Below are positions 7,126 through 14,836 of a stretch of 53,216 nucleotides of DNA, piece by piece. This DNA is from Synergistaceae bacterium. Lineage in GTDB: Bacteria; Synergistota; Synergistia; Synergistales; Aminobacteriaceae. Under the pieces are notes generated by a model. It worked only from the letters and a program-made list of their open reading frames with translations. It ran no database searches and had not been told where the DNA came from. Numbering within the stretch: position 1 is the stretch's first letter; each line of letters opens with the position of its first letter. The position numbers were made by a program, and so were the translations under genes. The DNA is taken from positions 1-53,216 of the forward strand of contig JAHDKR010000117.1 of the NCBI GenBank assembly GCA_018436785.1, written 5' to 3'.

Positions 7126-8385
7126 GTGATCGATCTGGAGAAAGCAAATCAGGAGGCGCTCTCGCGCCTGCTCGCCGCCCAGCCGCTGATAGTCGGCATG
7201 GGGATAGCGAAAGAGACCGTTCCGGGGATGAAGGACAAGATGCTCCTGCATGCGGGGCCTCCCCTGACGTGGGAGACCGCGTCCGGTCCCATCCGCGGGG
7301 GCGTCATGGCGGCCTGCATGTACGAAGGGTGGGCGAAGACGCCTGAAGAGGCGGAAAAACTCGCCGCGAGCGGCGCCATCGCCTTCGATCCGTGCCATCA
7401 CCACCACGCGGTGGGGCCGATGGCGGGGATCATGTCGCCGAGCATGCCCGTATTCGTCCTGGAGAACAGGACGCACGGCAACAAGGCGTACGTCACGATG
7501 AACGAGGGGCTCGGGAAGGTGCTTCGTATGGGCGCCTTCGGCCCGGAGGTTATCGAACATCTGCAGTGGATGGAGAAGACGCTCTACCCTGTGCTCAAGG
7601 CGGCAATCGAGCACGCGGTGAAGAAGGGCGAGGAGCCGGACGTCAAGAACATGATCGCTCAGGCGCTTCACATGGGCGACGAGCTGCACAACCGCAACAA
7701 GGCGGGGACGTCGCTCTTCCTCCGCACGCTCGCGCCGCACATGGTGGAGACGTGCAAAGACAGCGCACAGCTCGCCGAGGTCTTCCGTTTCATCGACAAG
7801 ACCGACCACTTCTTCCTGAACATCGCGATGGCGGCGGGGAAGGCCTCTCTCGAAGCGGCCGCAGGGATCGAAGGTTCGAGCATGCTCACCGTCATGGCGC
7901 GCAACGGCACGGAGTTCGGCCTCCAGGTCTCCGGCCTCGGCGACCGTTGGTTCACCTGCGAAGCGGCCCTGCCGGATGTGCTCCTCTTCCCCGGGTTCAC
8001 CCGCGAGGACACAAACCGCGATATCGGCGACAGCGCCATCATGGAGACCTACGGCGTAGGCGGCTTCGCGCTCGCCGCGGCCCCGGCCATCGTCCAGTTC
8101 ATCGGCGGCACGCCGAAGGACGCGGCGAACTACACGCTTGAAATGTACGAGATTACCGCGGGAGAGAACAGCATGTTCACCATCCCCGCGTTGAATTTCC
8201 GCGGCACCCCGACCGGGATCGACGTCCTCAAGGTTGTGGAGACGGGAATCACCCCGGTGCTCGATACAGGTGCGGCGCACAAGGAGCCCGGCAAGGGGCA
8301 GGTCGGCGCGGGTATCGTCCGCATGCCGATGGACGCCTTCGTGAAGGCCGCGGAGGCCTTCGCGGACAAGTATTTGAGCGAGTAA
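7126..8385 (+). CDS. DUF1116 protein, AllG-like oxamate carbamoyltransferase subunit
   Basis: 419 residues from a GTG start, the same length as E. coli AllG (YlbE) as I recall it. Conserved blocks: LLHAGPPLTWETASGPIRGG, FDPCHHHHAVGPMAGI (candidate metal or phosphate ligands), GDSAIMETYGVGG, and the C-terminal VVETGITPVLDTG with AHKEPGKGQVGAG. With the FdrA and DUF2877 proteins it should form the cytoplasmic carbamoyl-transfer complex. The longer frame extending upstream overlaps fdrA and is not used; the GTG at 7126 has AAGGGGGG 9 bases upstream. Codon use matches its neighbours. Confidence 0.92.
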   Translation: MIDLEKANQEALSRLLAAQPLIVGMGIAKETVPGMKDKMLLHAGPPLTWETASGPIRGGVMAACMYEGWAKTPEEAEKLAASGAIAFDPCHHHHAVGPMAGIMSPSMPVFVLENRTHGNKAYVTMNEGLGKVLRMGAFGPEVIEHLQWMEKTLYPVLKAAIEHAVKKGEEPDVKNMIAQALHMGDELHNRNKAGTSLFLRTLAPHMVETCKDSAQLAEVFRFIDKTDHFFLNIAMAAGKASLEAAAGIEGSSMLTVMARNGTEFGLQVSGLGDRWFTCEAALPDVLLFPGFTREDTNRDIGDSAIMETYGVGGFALAAAPAIVQFIGGTPKDAANYTLEMYEITAGENSMFTIPALNFRGTPTGIDVLKVVETGITPVLDTGAAHKEPGKGQVGAGIVRMPMDAFVKAAEAFADKYLSE

Positions 8386-8425
8386 TTCTTATCCAAGCTT
8401 ACTAAAACACAAGGAGGTACTTACT

Positions 8426-9229
8426 ATGTCCAACAGTCTCGAACTCAAGAACTGGAGCAATATCAAGGTGTACGATCTGACCATTCCCATCGGCATCCAG
8501 ACGCCGCCATGGCCCACCTACGAGCCGCTTCAGGTGAAGTACTTCAAGCGCCTCGCTCCCAACGGAGCGAACGGCCAGCTGCTCACCCACTCCAACCACG
8601 TGGGAACGCACCTCGACGGCCCGATCCACTTCTGCGGCCACGGCGGAGATATCGCCAGCCTTCCGCTGAAGGACTTCCTTGTCGGCCCCGGCGTTGTGGT
8701 CGACATCCAGGATATCGCAGAGGACTACGGCATCTACACTCCCGAAGACCTTGAAGCCCGCGCCGACATCCGCGAGGGCGATATCCTCATCATCAACACC
8801 GGGTACCACCGGTACGGCTGGAACGAGCCCGAGGCCGACGAAGTCCGCTACATGGTGAAGCACCCCGGACCCACCAGAGAGTTCGCCACCTGGGCGCTCA
8901 AGAAGAAGATCAAGTGGATCGGCGTCGACTGCGGTTCCGCCGACCATCCGATGAACACGAAGATCCGCGAGTGGATGCCGGTTCAGGCCAGACAGGCCGA
9001 CGCGCACCTGAAGAAGAAGTACGGCAAGGGGCTCGACGATTTCTTCCCCGAAGAGGACTACCAGGTGATGCACATCGCCCTCTTCCCCAGCAATCTGATC
9101 CACGCCGAGTGCGTTGCGGGCGACATCGACAAGCTCAGCGGCAAACGGGTCACCATCGGTTGCTTCCCGTGGAGATTCGTGGGCGGCGAGTCCTGCATCT
9201 CGCGCATCGTCGCGTTCGCCGAAGAATAA
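8426..9229 (+). CDS. cyclase/cyclic-amide hydrolase family protein (PF04199)
   Basis: 267 residues, strong ribosome site AAGGAGGT before the ATG. The metal-binding motif HVGTHLDGPIHF (about residues 58-70) is that of the kynurenine formamidase/isatin hydrolase family, which uses a divalent metal to hydrolyse amide bonds, often in rings. A second His/Asp block, GVDCGSADHPMN, is near residue 170. Placed between the carbamoyltransferase genes and the hydroxylase genes, it is well placed to open a hydroxylated ring (a cyclic imide or ureide) to a carbamoyl-carboxylate that the complex can then split. The exact substrate is inference. Confidence 0.9.
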   Translation: MSNSLELKNWSNIKVYDLTIPIGIQTPPWPTYEPLQVKYFKRLAPNGANGQLLTHSNHVGTHLDGPIHFCGHGGDIASLPLKDFLVGPGVVVDIQDIAEDYGIYTPEDLEARADIREGDILIINTGYHRYGWNEPEADEVRYMVKHPGPTREFATWALKKKIKWIGVDCGSADHPMNTKIREWMPVQARQADAHLKKKYGKGLDDFFPEEDYQVMHIALFPSNLIHAECVAGDIDKLSGKRVTIGCFPWRFVGGESCISRIVAFAEE

Positions 9230-9241
9230 CTCCGTTACGAC

Positions 9242-9285
9242 GGGCGTCCTCCTCCTCATGGTTTTCAGAGGGTGCGGGGACGCCC
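9242..9285 (+). other. intercistronic hairpin between hydrolase and hydroxylase genes
   Basis: GGGCGTCC (9242-9249) pairs with GGACGCCC (9278-9285) around a 28-base loop that holds a further CCTC/GAGG helix. No T tract follows. It sits between the hydrolase stop and the ribosome site of the FAD-subunit gene and may be a processing or stability element that sets the ratio of the two halves of the operon. Confidence 0.35.
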
Positions 9286-9319
9286 TCTTCACATACTGAT
9301 TTCTCACCGAAGGGGTGAT

Positions 9320-10201
9320 ATGTCAATGCTGGCATTTGAAATGGAACGCCCCAGATCGCTGGCCGCGGCTGTCGAAATTCTGGGGAAATACGGTTCCAAG
9401 GCGATGATCAAGGCGGGCGGGACGGACGTGCTTGTGTGGATGCGCAAACATGCCGTCAACCCGGAGATGCTCGTGGATCTCTCGGAGATTCCCGAACTCG
9501 GCGGTATTTCCTTCTATCCTCACAAGGGAATCAAGATCGGCGCGATGTGCACTATCAACCAGGTCGCCGAGCACGAGGACGCCCGAAGATACTACGGCGC
9601 CCTGACGGACGCATGCCTCTCCCACTCGGACCCGTTGATCCGGAACAAGGCGACCGTGCTGGGGAATGTCTGCGCCTCCGTTCCCTCCGGGGATATGATT
9701 CCTGCGTTTGCCGCCTATGAAGCCGTTCTGCACGTCTACGGCCCCGAAGGCGAGCGCGATATTCTTTTTGCCGATTTTATCACCGGGCCCAGAAAGAACG
9801 TTCTGGTTCCCGGAGAGATCGTCGTCTCCGCGACGCTTCCTCTGCCGGCAGGCCAGTCGACGGGGTGCTACATCAAGCTCGGACGAAGGAACGCGCTCGA
9901 CCTCGCGCAGGTCGGCGTGGCCTGCGTCGCGATCGAAGGCGAGAAGGGCAGAGAGTACCAGCTGGCGTACGGCGCCGTAGCTCCGCGCCCTGTGCGCGCC
10001 GCCGAGGCCGAGGATATTCTTGCCGGACAGACGTCCCCCGATGCGCCGCTTCTGGAAAAGGCCGCAAAAGCCGCGGCCGCCGCGGTGAATCCTATCACCG
10101 ACGTCCGGGCGAGCCGTGAGTACCGCTTCTCCATGGTCGAGGAACTGACGAAACGGGCCGTCTCTCTTTGCGCGGAGAGATTCCGGGGAGGGAACGCATG
10201 A
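9320..10201 (+). CDS. xanthine dehydrogenase-family FAD-binding subunit
   Basis: 293 residues, the usual size of the medium (CoxM-like) subunit. FAD-binding signatures are visible: KAGGTDVLVWMR near residue 33 and TVLGNVCASVPSGDM near 112-126, followed by the CO-dehydrogenase flavoprotein C-terminal domain. The chosen ATG has AAGGGGTG 4-9 bases upstream; ATG at 9326 is an alternative. It passes electrons from the 2Fe-2S centres to an acceptor such as NAD. The stop overlaps the start of the iron-sulfur subunit (ATGA at 10198), so the two are translated together. Confidence 0.93.
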   Translation: MSMLAFEMERPRSLAAAVEILGKYGSKAMIKAGGTDVLVWMRKHAVNPEMLVDLSEIPELGGISFYPHKGIKIGAMCTINQVAEHEDARRYYGALTDACLSHSDPLIRNKATVLGNVCASVPSGDMIPAFAAYEAVLHVYGPEGERDILFADFITGPRKNVLVPGEIVVSATLPLPAGQSTGCYIKLGRRNALDLAQVGVACVAIEGEKGREYQLAYGAVAPRPVRAAEAEDILAGQTSPDAPLLEKAAKAAAAAVNPITDVRASREYRFSMVEELTKRAVSLCAERFRGGNA

Positions 10202-10698
10202 TGAAGCGCGATGTTCATTTCATTTTGAACGGCAGACAGACGACCCTTTCGGTCGAGCCCCGCACCACGCTGCTGCGGGCGCTTCGGGAGTATGGGGTTA
10301 CCAGCGTGAAGAGAGGCTGCGAAGAGGGGGAATGCGGCACGTGCACCGTGGTGGTCGATGACCTCGCCCAGAAGTCGTGCATGATGCTCGCCCTGGAGGC
10401 GGAGGGAAAGTCCGTCCTCACCGTCGAGGGGCTTGTCGGCCCCAAGGGGGAGCTTCACCCGATTCAGCAGGCGTTCATCGAGGAGGGGGCGATTCAGTGC
10501 GGTTTCTGCACCCCCGGGATGATCATGACGACCTACGCCTTCCTCCGGAAGACCCCCGATCCCTCGGAGGATGAGATCCGTGCGGCGCTGGCGGGCAATC
10601 TCTGCCGCTGCACCGGCTACATTCCTATTTTCCGCGCCGTTCAGAAGGCCGCGAAGACGATGCGCGAGCTGGGGCATTTTCCCGGCGGCGCGCGCTGA
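10198..10698 (+). CDS. xanthine dehydrogenase-family 2Fe-2S subunit
   Basis: 166 residues. All eight cluster cysteines are present: Cys41, 46, 49 and 61 in the plant-ferredoxin-type N-terminal domain (GCEEGECGTC) and Cys101, 104, 136 and 138 in the helical domain (CGFCTPG, CRCTGY). It carries electrons from the molybdenum centre to the flavin subunit. The ATG at 10198 overlaps the preceding stop; an adjacent ATG at 10201 is equally possible. The large subunit follows after 16 bases. Confidence 0.95.
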   Translation: MMKRDVHFILNGRQTTLSVEPRTTLLRALREYGVTSVKRGCEEGECGTCTVVVDDLAQKSCMMLALEAEGKSVLTVEGLVGPKGELHPIQQAFIEEGAIQCGFCTPGMIMTTYAFLRKTPDPSEDEIRAALAGNLCRCTGYIPIFRAVQKAAKTMRELGHFPGGAR

Positions 10699-10714
10699 CA
10701 GGGAGGGAACCGCG

Positions 10715-13132
10715 ATGAAACAGACTGTGACGCGCAACGGCGTCGGCGCGTGGACCACCCGGAAGTACGACTTGGAGAAGGCCGCCGGAACTCTCGCCTT
10801 CACCGACGATCTCCGTTTCGGCCCCGAGCTGCTCCACGCCAGGGCTTTCCGCTCGACCAAGGCGCATGCGGAGATCCTCTCCGTCGACGTCTCCGAGGCC
10901 ATGAAGGTCAAGGGTGTGGTAAAGGTGATCACCGGCAAGGACTTCATCCACCGCTTCGGCCTTTACCTTATGGACCGTACGCCGCTGGCCATCGGAAAGG
11001 TCCGCTACGTCGGCGAGCCCGTAGCGCTCGTGATCGGCGAGACCGAGGAGGCCGCCGAGGAGGGGATGCTCAAGGTCGCCGCGAAGTACAAGGACCTGCC
11101 CCCTATCTTCGATCCCGTCAAGGCCGCTACGGACAACTCCGTCCTCGTCCATCCTGAACTTGAGACATACGACCACGTGCCGTTCATCACGCCGTTCCCC
11201 GGGACGAACATCGCCAACTGGTTCCGTATTCGACGCGGCGACGTGGACAAGGCCTTCGCCGAGGCGGAGCATGTCGTCGAAGAAGCCGTCAACTGTCCGC
11301 AGATCGCCCACGGTTTTCTTGAGCCGCACTGCTGCATCTGCAAGGAGGACCCGGCCACGGGCAACCTGACGATCTGGTCTTCCGCCCAGTCGGCCTTCGC
11401 GCTCCGCGAGATTGTGGCGAAGGGGCTCGACTATCCGCTCAACAAGATTCACGTGATCGCCCCTCCCATCGGCGGGGGTTTCGGCGGCAAGGCGGGAATG
11501 ACCGTCGAGGCGCTCTGCCTCGCTGGCGCGATGAATCCGGAAATCAAGGGACGCCCGGTGAAGCTCTACATCCCCCGCGAAGAGGTGATGCTCACCTCCT
11601 GGGTGCGCCAGGCCTACGTCTCCAAGATCAAGCTCGCCATCGACAAAGAGGGCAAGATCACCGCGATCAAGAACACCTTCTACTTCGACACGGGCATCTC
11701 CGCCGAGTACGGCGCGAACCCCGTGCGCAGCGCCGGGTACTCCTCGACGGGGTGCTACTACGTGCCCAACGTCTGGACGGACAGCTACGCCGTGTACACG
11801 AACAAGCCCTTCGGCGGGGCCTACCGCGGCTTCGGCCTTCCCGAGCTGATGGGCGCGATGGAAGTCGTCATCGACATCGCCGCCCGGAAGATCGGTATGG
11901 ACCCGATCGAGTTCCGCCTGAAGAATATGCTGAAGCCTGGACTTCCCACCTGCACGGGCATGCCGATGAACGCGCATGCGCTCGACACGATCGTCAACAA
12001 GATCGTGGAGAAGATCAGGCTCAAGGAGAAAGAACCCGCCACGCGGAAGGGCTGGATTCGCGGCAAGGGGTTCGCCCTCGCGCTGAAGGCGCCCGCGATG
12101 CCTTCGGACGCGGCGTCCTCCGCAATCGTGAAGATTCTCGGCGACGGCACGGTCGACGTCCTTGCGGCGACGATGGACATGGGGCAGGGCGCCTATACCG
12201 CGTACGCCCAGATGGCCTCCGAAGAGCTTGGCATCCCGATCGAGAAGATCAAGTGCTACTATCCGGACACGCAGAGCCACCCGTACGACTGGCAGACCGT
12301 CGCCAGCCGCTCGTGCTGGTCGATGGGCATGGCGGTGAAGCGCGCGGCGACCGACGCGCGCGAGAAGCTGCCCGCCCTCTACTCCGAATACTGGGAGACC
12401 GAGCCGGAGAGTATCACCATCGAGCACGGTATAGTAAAATGTAAGAAGAAGGGGAAGGCGGAGCCGATCGGCGAACAGATCCAGAGCGGGTTCATGATGC
12501 CCTCCGGCAACTATGTCGGCGGCCCCGTGATCGGTTCGGGGAGCTTCGTGCCTCCGGACGTGATCTACCCCGATCCCGAGACTGGCCAGTCGCCGAAGAG
12601 CGTGGTACACTTCACTGTCGGCGCGGTCGGCATCGACATCGAGGTCGACCCGGCTACGGGCGCGGTCGAGGTAAACAAGGTCTCCGCCGGGTACGACGTC
12701 GGCAAGGCTGTTTCTCCAATTAATGTGAAAGGGCAGATAGAAGGCGGAACAATCCAGGGTATCTCGGCCGGTCTGATGGAGGGGATGTACTACGACGAGC
12801 ACGGGAAGCTGCTCACCCCCGACTTCACCGACTACAAGATCGCGACGAGCATGGACGTGCCGCGCGAGGTGGACTCCTTCTGGGAGGAGACGCCGGAAGA
12901 GCTCTCCCCATACGGGAACAGGGGCGTCGGCGAACACTCGATGATTTCTCCGGCCCCCGCGATCGACAACGCGCTTTTCGACGCGCTGGGCATTAGGATT
13001 CATACCTATCCGCTGGGGCGCGAACGCGTGTACAAGGCGATACAGGCGAAGAAAAACGGAGAGACGGATCTTTGGGAGTACCCCTACGCCCTGGAGCAGT
13101 CGTACAAGAACGCCATCAAGGAGTGGAAGTAA
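10715..13132 (+). CDS. xanthine dehydrogenase-family molybdopterin-binding subunit
   Basis: 805 residues from an ATG with GGGAGGG upstream. The molybdenum-site motifs are intact: SSAQSAF, GGGFGGK (253-259), AYRGFG with Arg371, and GVGEHSMISP with the catalytic base Glu740. The residue after GGFGGK, which is a glutamate contacting purine in bovine xanthine dehydrogenase (Glu802), is Ala260 here, as small or apolar residues are in aldehyde-oxidase-like members. So this hydroxylates a carbon of a heterocycle or aldehyde but is probably not a standard xanthine dehydrogenase. It does not have the CODH active-site loop. It is the last enzyme of the cluster before a hairpin. Confidence 0.94.
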   Translation: MKQTVTRNGVGAWTTRKYDLEKAAGTLAFTDDLRFGPELLHARAFRSTKAHAEILSVDVSEAMKVKGVVKVITGKDFIHRFGLYLMDRTPLAIGKVRYVGEPVALVIGETEEAAEEGMLKVAAKYKDLPPIFDPVKAATDNSVLVHPELETYDHVPFITPFPGTNIANWFRIRRGDVDKAFAEAEHVVEEAVNCPQIAHGFLEPHCCICKEDPATGNLTIWSSAQSAFALREIVAKGLDYPLNKIHVIAPPIGGGFGGKAGMTVEALCLAGAMNPEIKGRPVKLYIPREEVMLTSWVRQAYVSKIKLAIDKEGKITAIKNTFYFDTGISAEYGANPVRSAGYSSTGCYYVPNVWTDSYAVYTNKPFGGAYRGFGLPELMGAMEVVIDIAARKIGMDPIEFRLKNMLKPGLPTCTGMPMNAHALDTIVNKIVEKIRLKEKEPATRKGWIRGKGFALALKAPAMPSDAASSAIVKILGDGTVDVLAATMDMGQGAYTAYAQMASEELGIPIEKIKCYYPDTQSHPYDWQTVASRSCWSMGMAVKRAATDAREKLPALYSEYWETEPESITIEHGIVKCKKKGKAEPIGEQIQSGFMMPSGNYVGGPVIGSGSFVPPDVIYPDPETGQSPKSVVHFTVGAVGIDIEVDPATGAVEVNKVSAGYDVGKAVSPINVKGQIEGGTIQGISAGLMEGMYYDEHGKLLTPDFTDYKIATSMDVPREVDSFWEETPEELSPYGNRGVGEHSMISPAPAIDNALFDALGIRIHTYPLGRERVYKAIQAKKNGETDLWEYPYALEQSYKNAIKEWK

Positions 13133-13147
13133 ACAGCAGCGGATACC

Positions 13148-13173
13148 GGCCCCCGAGCTTTCGGGGGCCTTTC
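13148..13173 (+). terminator. hairpin after the molybdoenzyme gene, weak terminator
   Basis: GGCCCCCGA (13148-13156) pairs with TCGGGGGCC (13161-13169) around GCTT and is followed only by TTT. With such a short T tract it probably lowers, rather than stops, read-through into the permease gene. Confidence 0.6.
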
Positions 13174-13206
13174 CGGAATTCGGTCTTTCGGAGAGGGAGG
13201 TGGAAT

Positions 13207-13250
13207 ATGGCGTACTCGGAACAATGAACCGGACGAAACTGTTTTTGTGA
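13207..13250 (+). other. two overlapping mini-ORFs in the permease leader
   Basis: GGGAGGTGG (13195-13203) precedes ATG 13207, which opens a 6-codon frame MAYSEQ; its stop overlaps (ATGA) the start of an 8-codon frame MNRTKLFL ending at 13250. The permease ribosome site begins 14 bases later. A ribosome site this strong before so short a frame suggests translational control or a relic of a former gene; neither is proven. Confidence 0.3.
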
Positions 13251-13280
13251 CATCATTTTGTTCAGGAGGTGGATTCTCTC

Positions 13281-14672
13281 ATGGCGAAAAAGATAGTTTA
13301 TGGGTTGCACGACGTCCCTCCGTTTCCCATTCTGATCCTTGCCGGAGCGCAGCACGTGCTCACTCTGTTCGGCGCCACAACGCTCGTTCCGCTGATTTTC
13401 GGCCCTGCTATGGGTATGAGCCAGGCGCAGATAGCGGTCTTCATTTCGTGCGTCTATTTTGGTATGGGCGTCGCGACGCTGATCCAGACGCACCCGGCTC
13501 TCGGTTCGGGACTTCCCATCGTCCAGGGGTCGAGCTTCAGCTTCATTCCTTCGGTGATGACGATCATCGGCGCATACAGCGCGTCGGGGCCCGAGGTCAT
13601 CATGCAGTACATCGGCGGCGGCCTCATCGCGGGCGGTATTCTGCTCTCGGTAATCGGCTACACCGGGATCATCGGCTACATCCGGAAGATCATCACGCCT
13701 GTGGTCATAGGCCCGGTCATCATGGCCATCGGCTTCTCCCTGGCGCCTACGGCCATCCAGTTCAACGCCGCCAACTACTGGCCCGTTTCGCTGCTCGTCG
13801 TGGCGCTCATCTTCTTCTTCAGCCTCGTGAGCAAGAACAAGTACGCCAACATCTTCGCGATCCTCTCGTCGATCGTGCTTACCTACCTCCTCTGCCTCGG
13901 ACTCTCCAAGGCGGGAATCTTCCCCGAGGGACACCCTGCGCATATCAACCTTGCGAGCGTCGAGGCGGCGCCCTGGTACCGTATCGACATCATCATGCCG
14001 TGGGGAACGCCCAAGTTCAGCCTCCTGGCGTTCGGAGCGCTGCTTGCCGGATTCTTCGCCGTCATGATCGAGTCCGTCGGCGACTACCACTCGGTCTCCT
14101 ACGCCTCCGGCCTTGACGACCCCGATGAGAAGACCATCAGCCGCGGTATCGGCGCGGAGGGCTTGAACTGCGCCCTCTCCGGTCTCTTCGGCTCCGTGGG
14201 CACCACCTCCTACACGGAGAATATCGGCCTCATCGGCCTTACCGGAGTGGCCTCCCGCTGGGTCGTCCGCGTCGGCGCCATCCTGCTGATTCTCATGAGC
14301 TTCGTGACCAAGTTCGGCGCTCTCGTCGCCACCATGCCCTCCCCGATCATCGGCGGCGCGTACATCGCCCTGTTCGGCACCATCGGCGCCCTCGGCATCC
14401 AGGTGCTCATGCGCGCCGACATGGGCAGCCAGCGCAACGTCCTCATCGTCGGTTTCGCCTTCCTGATGGCGATGGGGCTTCCCGGCTGGGTGGAGAAGAA
14501 CCAGGAGCTCTTCATGAACCCCGCGTACCATCAGGTGTTGCAGACGCTCGGCGGCATGGTCTGGGCCATTCTGAAGACCCCCATGGCGGTCGCCGGAATC
14601 TGCGCGGCCTTCTGCGACTCCCTTGTTCCGGGAACGGACGAGGAGCGCGGCATCGGCGTCAAGATGAAGTAA
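13281..14672 (+). CDS. NCS2 (uracil/xanthine-type) nucleobase permease
   Basis: 463 residues with about 12-14 membrane segments, an inner-membrane symporter. The NCS2 signature appears as ENIGLIGLTG near residue 313, with GDYHSVSYASG upstream. The first position is Glu, as in uracil permease UraA; well-studied xanthine and urate carriers have Gln there, but Glu also occurs in broader purine/pyrimidine carriers, so this only leans towards uracil-like substrates. AGGAGGT at 13264-13270 serves the ATG at 13281. It closes the cluster and should import its substrate. A strong terminator follows. Confidence 0.93.
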   Translation: MAKKIVYGLHDVPPFPILILAGAQHVLTLFGATTLVPLIFGPAMGMSQAQIAVFISCVYFGMGVATLIQTHPALGSGLPIVQGSSFSFIPSVMTIIGAYSASGPEVIMQYIGGGLIAGGILLSVIGYTGIIGYIRKIITPVVIGPVIMAIGFSLAPTAIQFNAANYWPVSLLVVALIFFFSLVSKNKYANIFAILSSIVLTYLLCLGLSKAGIFPEGHPAHINLASVEAAPWYRIDIIMPWGTPKFSLLAFGALLAGFFAVMIESVGDYHSVSYASGLDDPDEKTISRGIGAEGLNCALSGLFGSVGTTSYTENIGLIGLTGVASRWVVRVGAILLILMSFVTKFGALVATMPSPIIGGAYIALFGTIGALGIQVLMRADMGSQRNVLIVGFAFLMAMGLPGWVEKNQELFMNPAYHQVLQTLGGMVWAILKTPMAVAGICAAFCDSLVPGTDEERGIGVKMK

Positions 14673-14700
14673 CCCGCTTCACCCTTTTCTACGCGCTGAA

Positions 14701-14728
14701 AAATCCCCCCTCCGCAGGGGGGATTTTT
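14701..14728 (+). terminator. intrinsic terminator of the catabolic cluster
   Basis: AAATCCCCCC (14701-14710) pairs with GGGGGGATTT (14717-14726) around TCCGCA, and a run of T ends at 14729. It lies 28 bases after the permease stop and cleanly ends the cluster. Confidence 0.92.
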
Positions 14729-14743
14729 TGTTGTCCTATTGTA

Positions 14744-14772
14744 TTGCTGCGAAACCTCCCCGGCTCTATACT
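14744..14772 (+). promoter_or_regulatory. sigma-70-type promoter of the polysaccharide operon
   Basis: -35 TTGCTG (14744-14749), 17-base spacer, -10 TATACT (14767-14772). A second TATACT at 14791-14796 has no good -35. The predicted start is about 57 bases before the manC ATG. Confidence 0.6.
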
Positions 14773-14836
14773 TTCCGATCTCCGGAATGCTATACTCTCA
14801 AAATAGAATCACATACCGACGAATGGACGTGATTGA

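Noticed and set aside
10625..13003. A 792-codon minus-strand open frame opposite the molybdoenzyme gene
   Set aside because: It mirrors a complete enzyme gene with all cofactor motifs; no ribosome site or domain supports the antisense reading.
13248..13255. TGACATCA before the permease as a third copy of the pucR-region palindrome
   Set aside because: Only a half-site-like 8-mer with a different order of arms; too short to count as the same operator.
13116..14531. Long minus-strand frame rich in Asp/Glu/His opposite the permease
   Set aside because: The composition is what the antisense of membrane-helix codons gives; the NCS2 gene explains the region.
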